From: Lentisphaerota bacterium
GTDB taxonomy: Bacteria; Verrucomicrobiota; Kiritimatiellia; UBA8416; JAIOPI01
Reading direction: 5' to 3'
NCBI GenBank assembly: GCA_021413965.1
Contig: JAIOPI010000028.1
Coordinates: forward strand, 120,896-184,895
Length of the DNA stretch: 64,000 bases
The position numbers and the translations under genes are program-made. Numbering within the stretch: the stretch's first letter is position 1; every line of letters begins with the position of its first letter. The notes under the pieces are model-generated. The model saw only the letters and a list, made by a program, of their open reading frames with translations. It did no database searches and was not told the DNA's origin. Positions 12,350 to 21,802 of the stretch are shown piece by piece.

Positions 12350-13627
12350 TTACAGCGCCACGCGTAGCGTGCTGGCACGCTTGGGGCCCACCGACAAAAT
12401 ACCGAGCTTCACGCCCGTCACTTCGCACAACCGATCCACGTACGCGCGCGCCTTGGCGGGCAAGTCCTTCAGGTCGGTCACGTCGCGCGTCGGCGTCAGC
12501 CAACCCGGCAGCTCTTCATAGACCGGTTTGCAGCGCTCCAGCGTGCGGATGCTCGCGGGCACCGTATCATACAGCACACCATCGCATTCGTACGCCACGC
12601 ATATTTTGACCACCGGCAGGCTGTCCATGACGTCGAGCTTGGTCACGGCCAGGAAATCGAGCCCGTTCACCATGGCGGAGTAGCGCGCCACGACGGCATC
12701 ATACCAGCCGCAGCGTCGTGGCCGGCCCGTGGTGGCGCCAAACTCGTTGCCTTCGCGCGACAGGGTTTTGCCCACCTCGTCGTGCAGTTCGGTGGGAAAC
12801 GGTCCCTCGCCCACGCGGGTCGTATACGCCTTGATGACGCCAATCACGCGGCTGATGCGCTGCGGCGGCACGCCCGTGCCCGTGCAGGCACCGCCGGCGG
12901 TCGTGCTGGAAGACGTGACGTAGGGGTAGCTGCCGAAATCAATATCGAGCATGGTGCCCTGCGCGCCTTCAAACAAGATGCGTTTGTTGGCCCGGCACGC
13001 CACATCCAGGAACGACGTCGTATCCACGATGTAAGGCGCCAGAACCTTGCCTGCGGCGTGATAGGCGTCCAGCAGCTGCGCCAGATCCACCGGATCCGCC
13101 CCCATGGCCTGCAGGACCTTGTTGACTTCCTCCACGCGCACCCCCAGCAGGTCATCGAAGGCCGGGTCGATCAGGTCCCCCATCCGCAGCCCGATACGCG
13201 ACGCCTTGTCGCTGTAGGACGGGCCGATGCCACGCTTGGTGGTCCCGATCTTGCGCTCCTTGCGCGCGTTGCCTTCGCGCGTGGCGTCAAGCAGGCCATG
13301 ATACGGAAAGACGATGTGCGCGCGATCGCTGACGTGGAAACGCCCCTCGGCCGAGATGCCTCGCGCCTGCAGCTCGGTCAGTTCCTTGACCAGGGCCACC
13401 GGATCCACGACGACCCCATTCCCGATTACGCAATGCTTGCCCGGGTGCAGGATGCACGACGGGATCAGGTGCAGCACGTATTTCTCAGCGCCCACCGTGA
13501 CGGTGTGACCGGCATTGTTTCCGCCCTGATAGCGAACGATAATGTCCGCCTCGTCGGCCAGGACGTCGATGATCTTGCCCTTGCCCTCGTCCCCCCACTG
13601 CGCGCCCACCAGCACCGTATTCGGCAT
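12350..13627 (-). CDS. purA: Adenylosuccinate synthetase
   Basis: This enzyme converts IMP and aspartate to adenylosuccinate using GTP, the first committed step to AMP, in the cytoplasm. The 425-residue protein matches the bacterial family length. It starts with the GTP-binding loop QWGDEGKGKIID, has the GGNNAGHTV IMP-site motif, the signature TTKRGIGPSYSDKASR and the C-terminal guanine-binding SVGPKR. An AGGGGAG ribosome-binding site lies 9 bases before the ATG. It starts 47 bp after the queC stop on the same strand, so the two may be cotranscribed. Confidence 0.97.
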   Translation of the reverse strand: MPNTVLVGAQWGDEGKGKIIDVLADEADIIVRYQGGNNAGHTVTVGAEKYVLHLIPSCILHPGKHCVIGNGVVVDPVALVKELTELQARGISAEGRFHVSDRAHIVFPYHGLLDATREGNARKERKIGTTKRGIGPSYSDKASRIGLRMGDLIDPAFDDLLGVRVEEVNKVLQAMGADPVDLAQLLDAYHAAGKVLAPYIVDTTSFLDVACRANKRILFEGAQGTMLDIDFGSYPYVTSSSTTAGGACTGTGVPPQRISRVIGVIKAYTTRVGEGPFPTELHDEVGKTLSREGNEFGATTGRPRRCGWYDAVVARYSAMVNGLDFLAVTKLDVMDSLPVVKICVAYECDGVLYDTVPASIRTLERCKPVYEELPGWLTPTRDVTDLKDLPAKARAYVDRLCEVTGVKLGILSVGPKRASTLRVAL

Positions 13628-13674
13628 GAAGCTATTCTCCCCTGCACATGATTAGATGAACGTTGATGCGATTC

Positions 13675-14394
13675 CTATCGCGCGGCCGCCAGCGGATCCG
13701 ACACGCCGGCACCACGAAAAGCAGCTGCGCGTTCCATACAACTGGGGCATGTGCCGCATGCGGTTTTGCCGCCCCGATAGCACGTCCAAGTATGCTGATA
13801 GTCCACGCCCAGTGCCAGTCCAATCTTGACCACCTCCGCCTTCGCCAGTCCGACGAATGGCGCATGGATCGTCACGGGACGGTCGCGGTTCAGGCCGAGG
13901 GTGGCGTTGAGGCGCACGACAAACTCGCGCGTGCAGTCCCAGTAGCCATAGTCGTCCTGCGCCTGCGCGCCGTAAAAGACCTCGGTCAGCCCGGCACCCT
14001 CGGCGGCCGCGGAGGCCATGGCCAGAAAGAGCAGATTGCGGTGCGGGACATAGGTGGGTGGCTGACGGCGCTGAGACTCGCTCAGTTCAGACAAGTCGGG
14101 AACCGGTGGGCCATCTGCCGCCAGGGCCGTCCGCCCGGCGGTGAGCGCGCCCAGGAACGAAATATCGATGACGTCGTGGCGTGACACGCGCGCAAGGCCC
14201 GCCTGGTAGCGCGCCATGTCCAGTTCGCGCACATGGCGCTGGCCATAGATAAACGAGAGGGCGTGGAGGTCGCGCACCCCTGCGGCCCGCAGTCCGTGCA
14301 GCAGCGTGGTGGAGTCAACGCCGCCCGACAGCAGGCACACGGCGGAGGTGATGCCCCTGCAATCTTCGAACAGCCTGTTCGCGTCCGTCGCCAT
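13675..14394 (-). CDS. queC: 7-cyano-7-deazaguanine synthase
   Basis: This ATP-dependent enzyme converts 7-carboxy-7-deazaguanine to preQ0, a step in queuosine tRNA modification. The 239-residue protein has the PP-loop motif LLSGGVDSTTLLH at the N-terminus. Near the C-terminus is the four-cysteine zinc site (TCYRGGKTACGTCPSCMER). The RNxxFLxxA motif (HRNLLFLAMA) is also present. The start is the ATG at 14394, which has a strong GAGGAGG ribosome-binding site 6 bases upstream; the frame continues further but that part is unlike QueC. Other queuosine genes are not in the window. A hairpin with a T-run lies in its leader. Confidence 0.95.
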   Translation of the reverse strand: MATDANRLFEDCRGITSAVCLLSGGVDSTTLLHGLRAAGVRDLHALSFIYGQRHVRELDMARYQAGLARVSRHDVIDISFLGALTAGRTALAADGPPVPDLSELSESQRRQPPTYVPHRNLLFLAMASAAAEGAGLTEVFYGAQAQDDYGYWDCTREFVVRLNATLGLNRDRPVTIHAPFVGLAKAEVVKIGLALGVDYQHTWTCYRGGKTACGTCPSCMERAAAFRGAGVSDPLAAAR

Positions 14395-14448
14395 CCGCGA
14401 CCTCCTCATTGCCCGCCTCTTTAGCGGATGTGGTCGAGGGTGACACGC

Positions 14449-14485
14449 AAAAAAGGAGCGGTCCGCTGCGCGGGGCGCCTCCTTT
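14449..14485 (-). terminator. Terminator-like hairpin in the queC leader
   Basis: On the minus strand, AAAGGAGGCG pairs with CGCTCCTTT (one bulge, 15-base loop), followed directly by TTT and then GCG. It lies 55-91 bases upstream of the queC start. There is no minus-strand gene upstream that would need a terminator, so it could be an attenuator for queC. It could also be a chance structure in the short gap between the divergent genes. Confidence 0.45.
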
Positions 14486-14570
14486 GCACTGGCCCTGCTT
14501 CGCATGTTGGCTTACGATCCGCGCGCTCGAACGGCGGATACCAATGGCGCATCGACGAGGAGGCGTGGCG

Positions 14571-15464
14571 TTGCAGGTCAAGCATACGATGGCCGATCTC
14601 ACCGGGTTCCAACCTCGGCACGACAGCTTTGTCGGCGTCGACTCGGACGGCTGCGTCTTCGACACCATGGAGATCAAGCAGAAGCAGTGTTTCCACGGCT
14701 TGATCGTCTCGCACTGGAAGCTGGAGGCGGTGGAGAAACCCGTTCGGCAGGCCGCGGAATTTGTGAATCTCTACTCGACGTGGCGCGGCCAGAACCGCTT
14801 CATGGCCCTGCTCCAGATGTTTCATCTGCTGGCGGATCATCCGGAAATCCGGCGCCGCGGGTTCCCCTTGCCATCCGTGGGCGGCCTGCAGCGGTTTGTC
14901 GCCGGCGGCAAGCTGACCGAGGCGGCGCTGAGGGGGTTGATGGAGCAGACCGGCGACCCGGAACTGGCGCTCCTCTACCGGTGGAATCTCGAAGTCAATG
15001 CGGCCATCGCGCGCACCGTGAAGCGCATCCCCCCCTTTCCCTGGGCGCACAAGAGCCTTGAGCGAATTCGACGTCACTCGGACGCAGCTTGCGTCTCGCA
15101 GACGCCCACGGAGGCGCTGGTGCGTGAGTGGGAGGAGAACGGGCTGGCCGGGCTGATCGATTTGATCGCGGGCCAGGAACTCGGAACCAAAGCTGAACAC
15201 CTTGCGCTCGCCACCCAGGGACGCTATCCCGCCGAGCGCGTGCTGATGATCGGCGACGCGCAAGGCGATCGCAAAGCGGCTGAATCAAACGGCGCCTGCT
15301 TCTTCCCCATCAACCCGGCGCACGAGGACGCGTCATGGAAACGATTCTTCGAGGAGGGGTATGATCGCTTTCTGGCCGGCACGTTCCTCGGACCGTATCA
15401 GGACGGACTGGTGCGCGAGTTCGAGTCCTTGCTGCCCGATATACCGCCGTGGGCGGGAGCCTGA
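14571..15464 (+). CDS. HAD-superfamily hydrolase (phosphatase-like)
   Basis: This is a haloacid-dehalogenase-type hydrolase, probably a cytoplasmic phosphatase of unknown substrate. Motif I is VGVDSDGCVFDTME (nucleophile Asp and the general acid Asp two residues later). Motif II/III is less clear. Motif IV is VLMIGDAQGDRKAA, whose Asp residues would bind Mg2+. A large helical cap of about 150 residues lies between them. The predicted 297 residues start at a TTG at 14571, seven bases after a GAGGAGG ribosome-binding site. An ATG at 14589 is the alternative and would remove six residues. It is divergent from queC, and the next plus-strand gene begins 46 bp after it. No substrate can be inferred from its neighbours. 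Confidence 0.82.
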   Translation: MQVKHTMADLTGFQPRHDSFVGVDSDGCVFDTMEIKQKQCFHGLIVSHWKLEAVEKPVRQAAEFVNLYSTWRGQNRFMALLQMFHLLADHPEIRRRGFPLPSVGGLQRFVAGGKLTEAALRGLMEQTGDPELALLYRWNLEVNAAIARTVKRIPPFPWAHKSLERIRRHSDAACVSQTPTEALVREWEENGLAGLIDLIAGQELGTKAEHLALATQGRYPAERVLMIGDAQGDRKAAESNGACFFPINPAHEDASWKRFFEEGYDRFLAGTFLGPYQDGLVREFESLLPDIPPWAGA

Positions 15465-15510
15465 GCCCCGGCCGCTTGACAGCGTGAGCAGCGCCCGGTT
15501 TACTCACGCG

Positions 15511-16584
15511 ATGAACGAGACGCATTCAAATCCGTGGCGACGATGGTGTATGCTCATTCCGCTGCTGGCCTGCGGAACGTGGATGGGCTGTGCGACGGCG
15601 CCCGCGCCGTCGCCGCCCGCGCCCGCCTCGCTGGAGCCGTCGGTCATGCCCGATCGCACCCCCCTCCTGCCCGTTCGCTATGCCGGCTGGAAACAGAGCT
15701 ATGTGCTCACCAATTCGGTCCTGCGTGTCGTCGTCGTGCCGGCCATCGGCCGTATCATGGAAATCCGTCCTGCCGGCGTGGACAACCTGCTTCGCAACGA
15801 TCCCAAGCTCTTGGGGAAGCGCCCCTCGAAGACGTCCGCCTTCACCAACTTCGGCGGAGACTGGCTGTGGCCGGTTTCCCAGCGGCATTGGATGAACAAC
15901 CAGGGAACGGACTGGCCGCCGCCTGAGCTGCTGGCCGACGGTCCCTGGGAGGTCGAGGCGTGGCGCAATCGCGACGGGAGCGCGTCTTGCCTGCTCATGC
16001 GCAAATACGGAGCCCCCTTGAATGTGATCGTCACACGCCTGATCACGGTGGATGAACACGAGGCACGCATCCGCATTCTGCAGCGCGCGCTGTGCGTGGG
16101 GCTGTCCAAGCTGCCGGTCACACTCTGGAACGTGTCCCAGATCGGCGGGGCGGAACGCGTCTATCTGCCGGCCGATCCCACGCTGGAGCATGGGCTGCGC
16201 CCCCTTCTGTTCGCGGCGCCTCCGGCTACACACCTCGCGCGATATGGCGATATCCTGTCGTTTGATGCGGCGGCCGGCGGCGAGTACAAGTTCGGCGGCG
16301 GCCCCATGAATGCATGGGTGGCCGCACAGCGCGGGACGGTGGCGATCACGGAGCGCGAGACGAGCCGGGTAGCCGGGCCGCGTCCGGATGGCGGCTGCGC
16401 CATCGAGGTCTATTCGAACAGTGGCCTGGGCTATACCGAAATCGAGACCCTGTCTCCGGAAGTGCTGTTGCAGCCGGGTGACAGCCTCGAGAACACCTTG
16501 GTCATCGAGTGTTTGCCGGTCTCGACGGAACTCCCGCCCGCAGATGTCGCGCGGAGACTGGCGAACGCGCTATCGGAGCCGTAG
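15511..16584 (+). CDS. DUF4380-like lipoprotein (mutarotase-like fold)
   Basis: This 357-residue protein has a lipoprotein signal: basic start, hydrophobic segment and a lipobox-like TWMGC followed by an Ala/Pro-rich linker. The rest resembles the DUF4380 family, which is thought to adopt a galactose-mutarotase-like beta-sandwich. Supporting motifs are AIGRIMEIRPAGVDNLL, then FGGDWLWPVSQ (a GGD-W-WP signature), and later LWNVSQIGG. No established catalytic role exists for the family; carbohydrate binding or epimerase-like activity is inference. It may be cotranscribed with the HAD gene. It converges with the pseudopilin gene. Confidence 0.7.
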   Translation: MNETHSNPWRRWCMLIPLLACGTWMGCATAPAPSPPAPASLEPSVMPDRTPLLPVRYAGWKQSYVLTNSVLRVVVVPAIGRIMEIRPAGVDNLLRNDPKLLGKRPSKTSAFTNFGGDWLWPVSQRHWMNNQGTDWPPPELLADGPWEVEAWRNRDGSASCLLMRKYGAPLNVIVTRLITVDEHEARIRILQRALCVGLSKLPVTLWNVSQIGGAERVYLPADPTLEHGLRPLLFAAPPATHLARYGDILSFDAAAGGEYKFGGGPMNAWVAAQRGTVAITERETSRVAGPRPDGGCAIEVYSNSGLGYTEIETLSPEVLLQPGDSLENTLVIECLPVSTELPPADVARRLANALSEP

Positions 16585-16638
16585 GCACCGGCCCCACGCA
16601 CGACGAACGGCGATCGCGGGCGACAGGGCGTCGTACGG

Positions 16639-16658
16639 TTGGCGCGTTGGCGCGTTGG
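16639..16658. repeat. Short tandem direct repeat (TTGGCGCG)
   Basis: Two and a half tandem copies of the 8-mer TTGGCGCG lie in the gap between the convergent DUF4380-like and pseudopilin genes. No clear terminator with a T-run was found in this 84-bp gap. Confidence 0.4.
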
Positions 16659-16668
16659 CAAGCGGCGG

Positions 16669-17259
16669 CTACCAGTTCCGAATGTCGTCCTTGTAGCCCA
16701 TGTCGCTGGCCTTGTCGCTGCCGTCCGGACCACGCGACCAAACGGCAACGCGGGCGCTCGTCAGGTTGGTCTTTCCGTCGAAACTGGTGAAATTGACTTC
16801 GATCTTGCCGTCGGTGTTGTAGTCCATCATGAACTTGTAGGGGTTACCCCAGGGATCAATGTACTGGCCGGCACCGTTCAAGCTGTTGGAACTGACCTCA
16901 AAGAAAGGCAAGCGCTTGACGTTGTACGACTTTCCCAGTGAATCCTTGACCAGTTTGCCCCCCAGCATGGTCACGACCCCCGGTTCCATGCCGATGCCGT
17001 TAATCAGCGCTTCCACCGACTTCTGATCCACCGGCCAGTTTGCGTAGTTCGCGATGTTGCCAAACGGGGCCCCATATTCATCCAGATACGCACGCAGAGC
17101 CGTGTTGATCTGCCCGATCTCGTGGGCGGCTTTCGTCCGCTTTGTCGACAGCTGGACGCGGCTGACGGCTGGAATCAGGAGTCCGATGAGCAAGGCGATG
17201 ATGGCGATGACGATGAGGACTTCGATCAAGGTGAAAGCCGAGCGGAATCGCGTATTCAT
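16669..17259 (-). CDS. Type II secretion/type IV pilus pseudopilin (GspG-like)
   Basis: This 196-residue protein has a class III prepilin signal: a short basic leader, then the processing site and first helix (AFTLIEVLIVIAIIALLIGL, with the conserved Glu at mature +5). The C-terminal half has IDPWGNPYKFMMDYNTDG, like the calcium-binding end of major pseudopilin GspG, and a terminal WSRGPDGSD. It would form part of a periplasmic pseudopilus that helps push folded proteins through the outer membrane. It lies 76 bp after the cytoplasmic GH13 gene on the same strand, in a locus full of secreted amylases. No other secretion genes are nearby, so it could equally be a stand-alone pilin. The start at ATG 17259 is set by the prepilin leader. 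Confidence 0.82.
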   Translation of the reverse strand: MNTRFRSAFTLIEVLIVIAIIALLIGLLIPAVSRVQLSTKRTKAAHEIGQINTALRAYLDEYGAPFGNIANYANWPVDQKSVEALINGIGMEPGVVTMLGGKLVKDSLGKSYNVKRLPFFEVSSNSLNGAGQYIDPWGNPYKFMMDYNTDGKIEVNFTSFDGKTNLTSARVAVWSRGPDGSDKASDMGYKDDIRNW

Positions 17260-17335
17260 GAGCGGAGTATACGTGACGACGGTGGACGTCGTCACGCGCG
17301 GAATCGAGCGGGGCAACGGCTCCCCCGCCAACGGC

Positions 17336-18862
17336 TCAGGTTGATTTCTGCCGGATGACGATTGCGCCAAAGGGTGGCAGCAAGCCGTCCTTCAGTTCCC
17401 CGTAAAGCCGGCGCCCGGAAAATACATCGAGGCGCGAGAGGCGCCGCGGTTCAGGGCCCATGTTCACGGCACAGACCAGGCGTTCGTTCCCGTGCGTCCG
17501 GCTGAACGCCACCACGGCGCGACCGTCCGGCTGTGCCACTTCCCCCGCCTCCAGCGGTTCGAAGCGCCCCGCGGTCAGCGCGGGCGTGGCCGTTCGCAGC
17601 GCGCACAGGCGCCGATAGAAGCCGTACCAGTCCTGGCGGGCGCGGGTGCCACGCGCGAACAGATTGCCCTCGAATTCGATGCCATCGCGTGAGCGCGAAC
17701 CCGCGGCCGTGATCAGGCGGTGCCCCTTGTCGCAAACACCCAGCCGTTCATGAATGGGTGGCCGGTTCACCGCACCGAACTCCTGCCCGGTGAGCAGGAA
17801 CGGGACCGTGTGGCCGGTCAGGAAGACCAGTTGCATCATGGCGCGCACGCCGCCCGCGCCGAATCGGTACAGCCCGCGGCCCTCGTCATGGTTGTCCGTA
17901 TAGCGGGCCAGCCACGGGCCCCGCGGGTCTGGCGGCAGCACCGATTCGTACTGGCGAAGGGCCTCGGCCACGGCCCCGGCAATGCCGCCGGCACGAAAAC
18001 CAGCCAGCAGATTCTGGAAGTCGCCGTTGCCCGCCGCCTCGGGCGCAAGGGACACGACGGTCTGACCCTGCGCATCCACCCCGTAGAGGTATTGGCACAC
18101 CTTGTAGAGATCGTCATCGTAAGCGGCGTTCATGCCGCGCGCAAACAGGTTCAGGTTGTTGCGCAACCCGTAGGACTCGGCCATAAAAAGCAGGTCCCGG
18201 GGCGCGTACTTGGTCTTGAGCCAGGCGAGCGCCTCGTTCCAGAAGGACAGGTCGCTGATGATGTGGGCCATGTCGAAGCGGAAGCCATCGACGCCATCGG
18301 CCGGCATCCGCCTCCTCGCGGTGGCGGGCCGACCGAGAAAGCCCAGCCAGTAGTCCAGCACGTCGCGCATGGCACGCCGCAGGCCAGGGGCGCCGTAGTT
18401 GAGTTTGGCGGTGTCGGACCAGTCCCAGTCAAACCGCAGGCTGCCGTGCTCGTCCTTGAAGTAAAACTCGGGATGCTGGCGCGTCCACACGTTGTCGCGG
18501 CTGCTGTGATTCGGGGTGATGTCCAGGATGACGCGCAGGCCCAGATGGTGCGCACGCCGTACGAGGGCGGCGAGCTCGGCGCGCGTGCCGTACTCGGGGT
18601 CCACGGCACGGAAGTCACGAATGGCATAGGGAGAGCCGATGCCTTTGCGGGCCGTCAGACCCATTGGATATGGGGGCATGAGATACAGGACGTTGGTGCC
18701 GAGGCGCTTCAGGACCGGCAGATTCCGGCGCACGTAGGCCAACGGTGACTCCGACGCCGCGCGCTCCCCCGCCGCCTCAATCGCATTCCGCGGCTCCCGC
18801 GCCGCCAGCGAGCGGAGGTTGATCTGGTAGATGATGGCACCCGGTATCCACGATGTGCTCAT
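17336..18862 (-). CDS. GH13 alpha-amylase-family enzyme, cytoplasmic
   Basis: This is a glycoside hydrolase family 13 enzyme acting on alpha-1,4-glucans or maltodextrins. The 508-residue protein has no signal peptide. All four GH13 regions are intact: DITPNH (114-119), GFRFDMAH with the nucleophile Asp197, FMAES with the acid/base Glu229, and TDNHDE with Asp326. A short beta-sandwich C-domain follows. The chosen start is ATG 18862 (MSTSWIPGAIIYQINLRSL), 33 bp downstream of the pullulanase-like stop; the in-frame start at 18883 is less likely. The two genes and the pseudopilin form one operon by spacing. The exact activity (amylase, neopullulanase, oligo-glucosidase or transferase) cannot be told from motifs. 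Confidence 0.88.
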   Translation of the reverse strand: MSTSWIPGAIIYQINLRSLAAREPRNAIEAAGERAASESPLAYVRRNLPVLKRLGTNVLYLMPPYPMGLTARKGIGSPYAIRDFRAVDPEYGTRAELAALVRRAHHLGLRVILDITPNHSSRDNVWTRQHPEFYFKDEHGSLRFDWDWSDTAKLNYGAPGLRRAMRDVLDYWLGFLGRPATARRRMPADGVDGFRFDMAHIISDLSFWNEALAWLKTKYAPRDLLFMAESYGLRNNLNLFARGMNAAYDDDLYKVCQYLYGVDAQGQTVVSLAPEAAGNGDFQNLLAGFRAGGIAGAVAEALRQYESVLPPDPRGPWLARYTDNHDEGRGLYRFGAGGVRAMMQLVFLTGHTVPFLLTGQEFGAVNRPPIHERLGVCDKGHRLITAAGSRSRDGIEFEGNLFARGTRARQDWYGFYRRLCALRTATPALTAGRFEPLEAGEVAQPDGRAVVAFSRTHGNERLVCAVNMGPEPRRLSRLDVFSGRRLYGELKDGLLPPFGAIVIRQKST

Positions 18863-18895
18863 AGGCAATCTCGCAACGCTCAAGGTTTCCCGATT

Positions 18896-21802
18896 CTAGA
18901 CCCCGGCGAAAATGAAACTGGCGCCCGCCGGAACGGTGACGGTGCGAGTTCCGTCGGGGAGCGGGCGCGGGGCGCCTTCGGGGATGCCGCGGGCATCCAT
19001 GCGGCGGCCGTTGCCAATCAGGCGCCAGCTGCCGCCCGGCGGGAACCGCACGTTGAAGTCCACGGGTTTGTCGGCCGCATTCAAGAGGATGACGAAGCCC
19101 GTGCCGGGCCGTTTGCGGTTGCCATTGATGATATAGCCGATGGCGCGCCCGTCGTCGGGTCGGATCCAGTCGATGTAATCGGGCGGAATCTCCTGCGTCC
19201 AGCGGAACGACTGGCCGGCCTTGCTGCTCCGCAACCGGACCAGCGCCCGGTAGTAAGCGAGCGTCTCGGCCGCCTCCGGTCGCTCGCGCTCCTTCCAGCG
19301 CAGCGCGTTGACCGCATCGCCCTGGTCAAAGGTGTTATGAAGCCCCTGCTTGCTCCGGATCCACTCCTGCCCCTCGGCCAGCATCGGCACCCCGAGCGCC
19401 GTGAACAGGATCGTGGCGCCGAGCCGGTTGCGCGCGGCGTCCTGCGCCGACAGTTGGCGCCCGTCGCGATTGGCGGCCGATGAAATCTCGTCGGCAAAGG
19501 CCATGTCGTCGTGGCTCTCCAGGTAGTTGATGGCCTGCAACGGCGTGGCGGCCCAGCTGTCGACGCAGCCGCGAATCTGTCCCACCAGGTCATCGCGGTT
19601 GCCTTCGCCGCGCACGAAGCGCTGCACGACGCGCCGGAAGTCCCCATTCCACGCGGCCCAGCCCTTGCCCTTGAGCTGCTGGCGATGGTCGCCGCGAAAG
19701 CTCCAGGGCTCGGAGATCAGGATCACGTCCGGGTTCTGCGCGCGCGCCGCGTCGCGCACCGCCAGCAACGTCTCCATGTCAATCAGCTCGGCCAGGTCGA
19801 AACGGAACCCGTCCACGTGGTGCTCGCGCATCCAGTACAGAATATTGTCGATGATCAGCCGCCGCATCATCGGCGCCTCGCTGCGGACATCGTTGCCGCA
19901 GCCGCTGAAGTTGCTCAGGTTGTAATCCTGGTCCTGTCGCAGGAAGTACTTCCGGTCAAGCATCTGGAAGACATTGGGCGAACCGATGTGGTTGTACACC
20001 ACGTCCATGATCACGGTGAACCCCTGGCGATGAAGGTCATTCACGAGATGTTTGAACTCGTAGTACTGGGAGCCCTGGAGCGGGGCCTGCGCATAGGACG
20101 CCTCCGGCGCGAAGTAGTACGTCGGCCCGTAGCCCCAGTCGTACCGGTTGCTGCCGTTCATGAACTCGGAAATCGGCATCAGCTCGATGGTATTAACGCC
20201 CAGCGCCTTCAGATGGTCGAGTCCGGTGCCCGTCCCCGCCGACGCCAACACCCCGGCGTACTTGCCGCGCAATGGTTCCGCGACGCCGGACGACGGATCG
20301 ACCGTGAGGTCGCGCACATGGGTTTCGTAGATGACCGCATTCGCGAGCGTGGTCATGCGGTGGCCCTGGTCGCTCCAGCCGGAGAACCAATCATTGGTCG
20401 CCAGCGGGTCGATGACGATCGAGTTGTTGTCGGAGTGGGCCACGGCACGGGCATAGGGGTCCCCCACCCGCGCAAAAGGGCTGAACCCCTCGCCGGCACC
20501 GGGCGGCCCGTCGACGTGGAACACGTAATACTGTCCCGGGGTCAGGCCGGGCACCTCGACATCCCAGACCCCGTCGTCGCGATGCTGCATGGTAAAGGCG
20601 CTGCGCGGAGGCAGGATATCGCCGCCCTCGGGGGGGCGGAAATACGGGCCATCATAGAGATGCAACTCGATGTGGCTGGCGCGCGGTGCAAAGAGGCGAA
20701 ATTCGGTGGTCTTGCCGCTGCCGCCCAGCTGCGGTCCGAGAGGCAGATCGGAACGGATGCCGTCGAGCGCCCCTCCCGGACTGACTTCGCGAAAGGTTGT
20801 GCCCGGCAACAAACCGTCCACCACGACAATGTAGGACTCGGACAGCGTGAGCGGCTTCGCGGTGTGCACTTCCAGCACCGTGGAGGCGGAAAGTTGCGGG
20901 TCGATGCGCAGGTTCAGGTTTCCGCGACCGTCAGGCACGGCGTTGAGGGCGGCAACTGGCGGCGGCAGCCAGCGCTCGTTATTAATGACAAACTTGAAGA
21001 GCAGGTCGTCGCGAAGTTGGCCGACGCTTAAGCCGTCCATGCGCACGGTGCCGGTCCAGGCTCCATCGTTGTCATCATCGTGCAGTTGCCACTGGCCGCT
21101 GACGCCATCCGGCCGCCAGCCATTGAAGGTGCCGGCCACGGTTACCAGTTCGTTGGTGTCCAGGCTCAGGTCGTAGCGAGCCTCGTCCATGGTGAACGTG
21201 ACGAAGTCCCCGGCGACGGCGCAGCCCATGGTGCGGTGGGTGCCGCGTGCCGCGCGCCAGATCGCGCTGGTGACGGGGATGTCCGGGAGGAGGCGTACCT
21301 GCACGGCGTTGGTATGGGGCGGGTCGCGGCGAAACAGGATGTCGATACGGTCGAGCGCTTCCAGGCGGGCGGCATAGATGATGTCAGAAGGCCGCTCCAA
21401 GAGGCCCATGAGGTTGACATAGAGCACGCGGTTATCGCCCGGTTCCCACACGCCGTCGGAGACGAACTTGTACTCGTACCGGCCGATGGCCAGGTGCAAC
21501 TGGGCGGTATCGAGTTCCCAGACCCCCTCGTGAGGGACCATGGGCGTGGGCGCCGACCAGTAATCCCATGAGCCGGCCACCTGGACCTCATGGGCGGCCG
21601 GGTTCGAAAACCGCAGCAGGCGGGTCGCATGAGCGCCCGGAATCGCACGGAAATCGGGCGTCAGGATGACGGTATCTGCTTCCGATGGTTCGACGGCGGC
21701 GACCGTGGGGCGAGCTGCGGGCGGCGGGGGCGGAGGTGCTTGCCGTCCGCAGCCGGTGAGGAGCAGGCTGCCGGCCAGTGCCCAGGCAACCACGCGCGTC
21801 AT
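18896..21802 (-). CDS. Pullulanase-like GH13 lipoprotein with starch-binding/E-set domains
   Basis: This probable alpha-1,6 debranching enzyme is anchored to the envelope. It has 968 residues. The start MTRVVAWALAGSLLLTGCG is a lipoprotein signal with lipobox LTGC, followed by a proline-rich linker. Two beta-sandwich modules of the AMPK/CBM48 glycogen-binding type follow (VQVAGSWDYWSAPTP and VTVAGTFNGWRPDG). A third pullulanase-type N-terminal module is FRLFAPRASHIELHLYDG. The catalytic domain has YDWGYGP, a variant of the pullulanase YNWGYDP signature, DVVYNH (600-605), GFRFDLAEL with nucleophile Asp669, ISEPWSF with Glu698, and SHDD (763-766) with Asp765. The in-frame ATG at 21841 would precede the lipoprotein signal and is rejected. 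It heads the operon with the cytoplasmic GH13 gene. Confidence 0.9.
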   Translation of the reverse strand: MTRVVAWALAGSLLLTGCGRQAPPPPPPAARPTVAAVEPSEADTVILTPDFRAIPGAHATRLLRFSNPAAHEVQVAGSWDYWSAPTPMVPHEGVWELDTAQLHLAIGRYEYKFVSDGVWEPGDNRVLYVNLMGLLERPSDIIYAARLEALDRIDILFRRDPPHTNAVQVRLLPDIPVTSAIWRAARGTHRTMGCAVAGDFVTFTMDEARYDLSLDTNELVTVAGTFNGWRPDGVSGQWQLHDDDNDGAWTGTVRMDGLSVGQLRDDLLFKFVINNERWLPPPVAALNAVPDGRGNLNLRIDPQLSASTVLEVHTAKPLTLSESYIVVVDGLLPGTTFREVSPGGALDGIRSDLPLGPQLGGSGKTTEFRLFAPRASHIELHLYDGPYFRPPEGGDILPPRSAFTMQHRDDGVWDVEVPGLTPGQYYVFHVDGPPGAGEGFSPFARVGDPYARAVAHSDNNSIVIDPLATNDWFSGWSDQGHRMTTLANAVIYETHVRDLTVDPSSGVAEPLRGKYAGVLASAGTGTGLDHLKALGVNTIELMPISEFMNGSNRYDWGYGPTYYFAPEASYAQAPLQGSQYYEFKHLVNDLHRQGFTVIMDVVYNHIGSPNVFQMLDRKYFLRQDQDYNLSNFSGCGNDVRSEAPMMRRLIIDNILYWMREHHVDGFRFDLAELIDMETLLAVRDAARAQNPDVILISEPWSFRGDHRQQLKGKGWAAWNGDFRRVVQRFVRGEGNRDDLVGQIRGCVDSWAATPLQAINYLESHDDMAFADEISSAANRDGRQLSAQDAARNRLGATILFTALGVPMLAEGQEWIRSKQGLHNTFDQGDAVNALRWKERERPEAAETLAYYRALVRLRSSKAGQSFRWTQEIPPDYIDWIRPDDGRAIGYIINGNRKRPGTGFVILLNAADKPVDFNVRFPPGGSWRLIGNGRRMDARGIPEGAPRPLPDGTRTVTVPAGASFIFAGV

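Noticed and set aside
14395..14530. preQ1 riboswitch upstream of queC
   Set aside because: No match to the known preQ1 aptamer layout could be traced by eye; only a hairpin with a T-run is supported.
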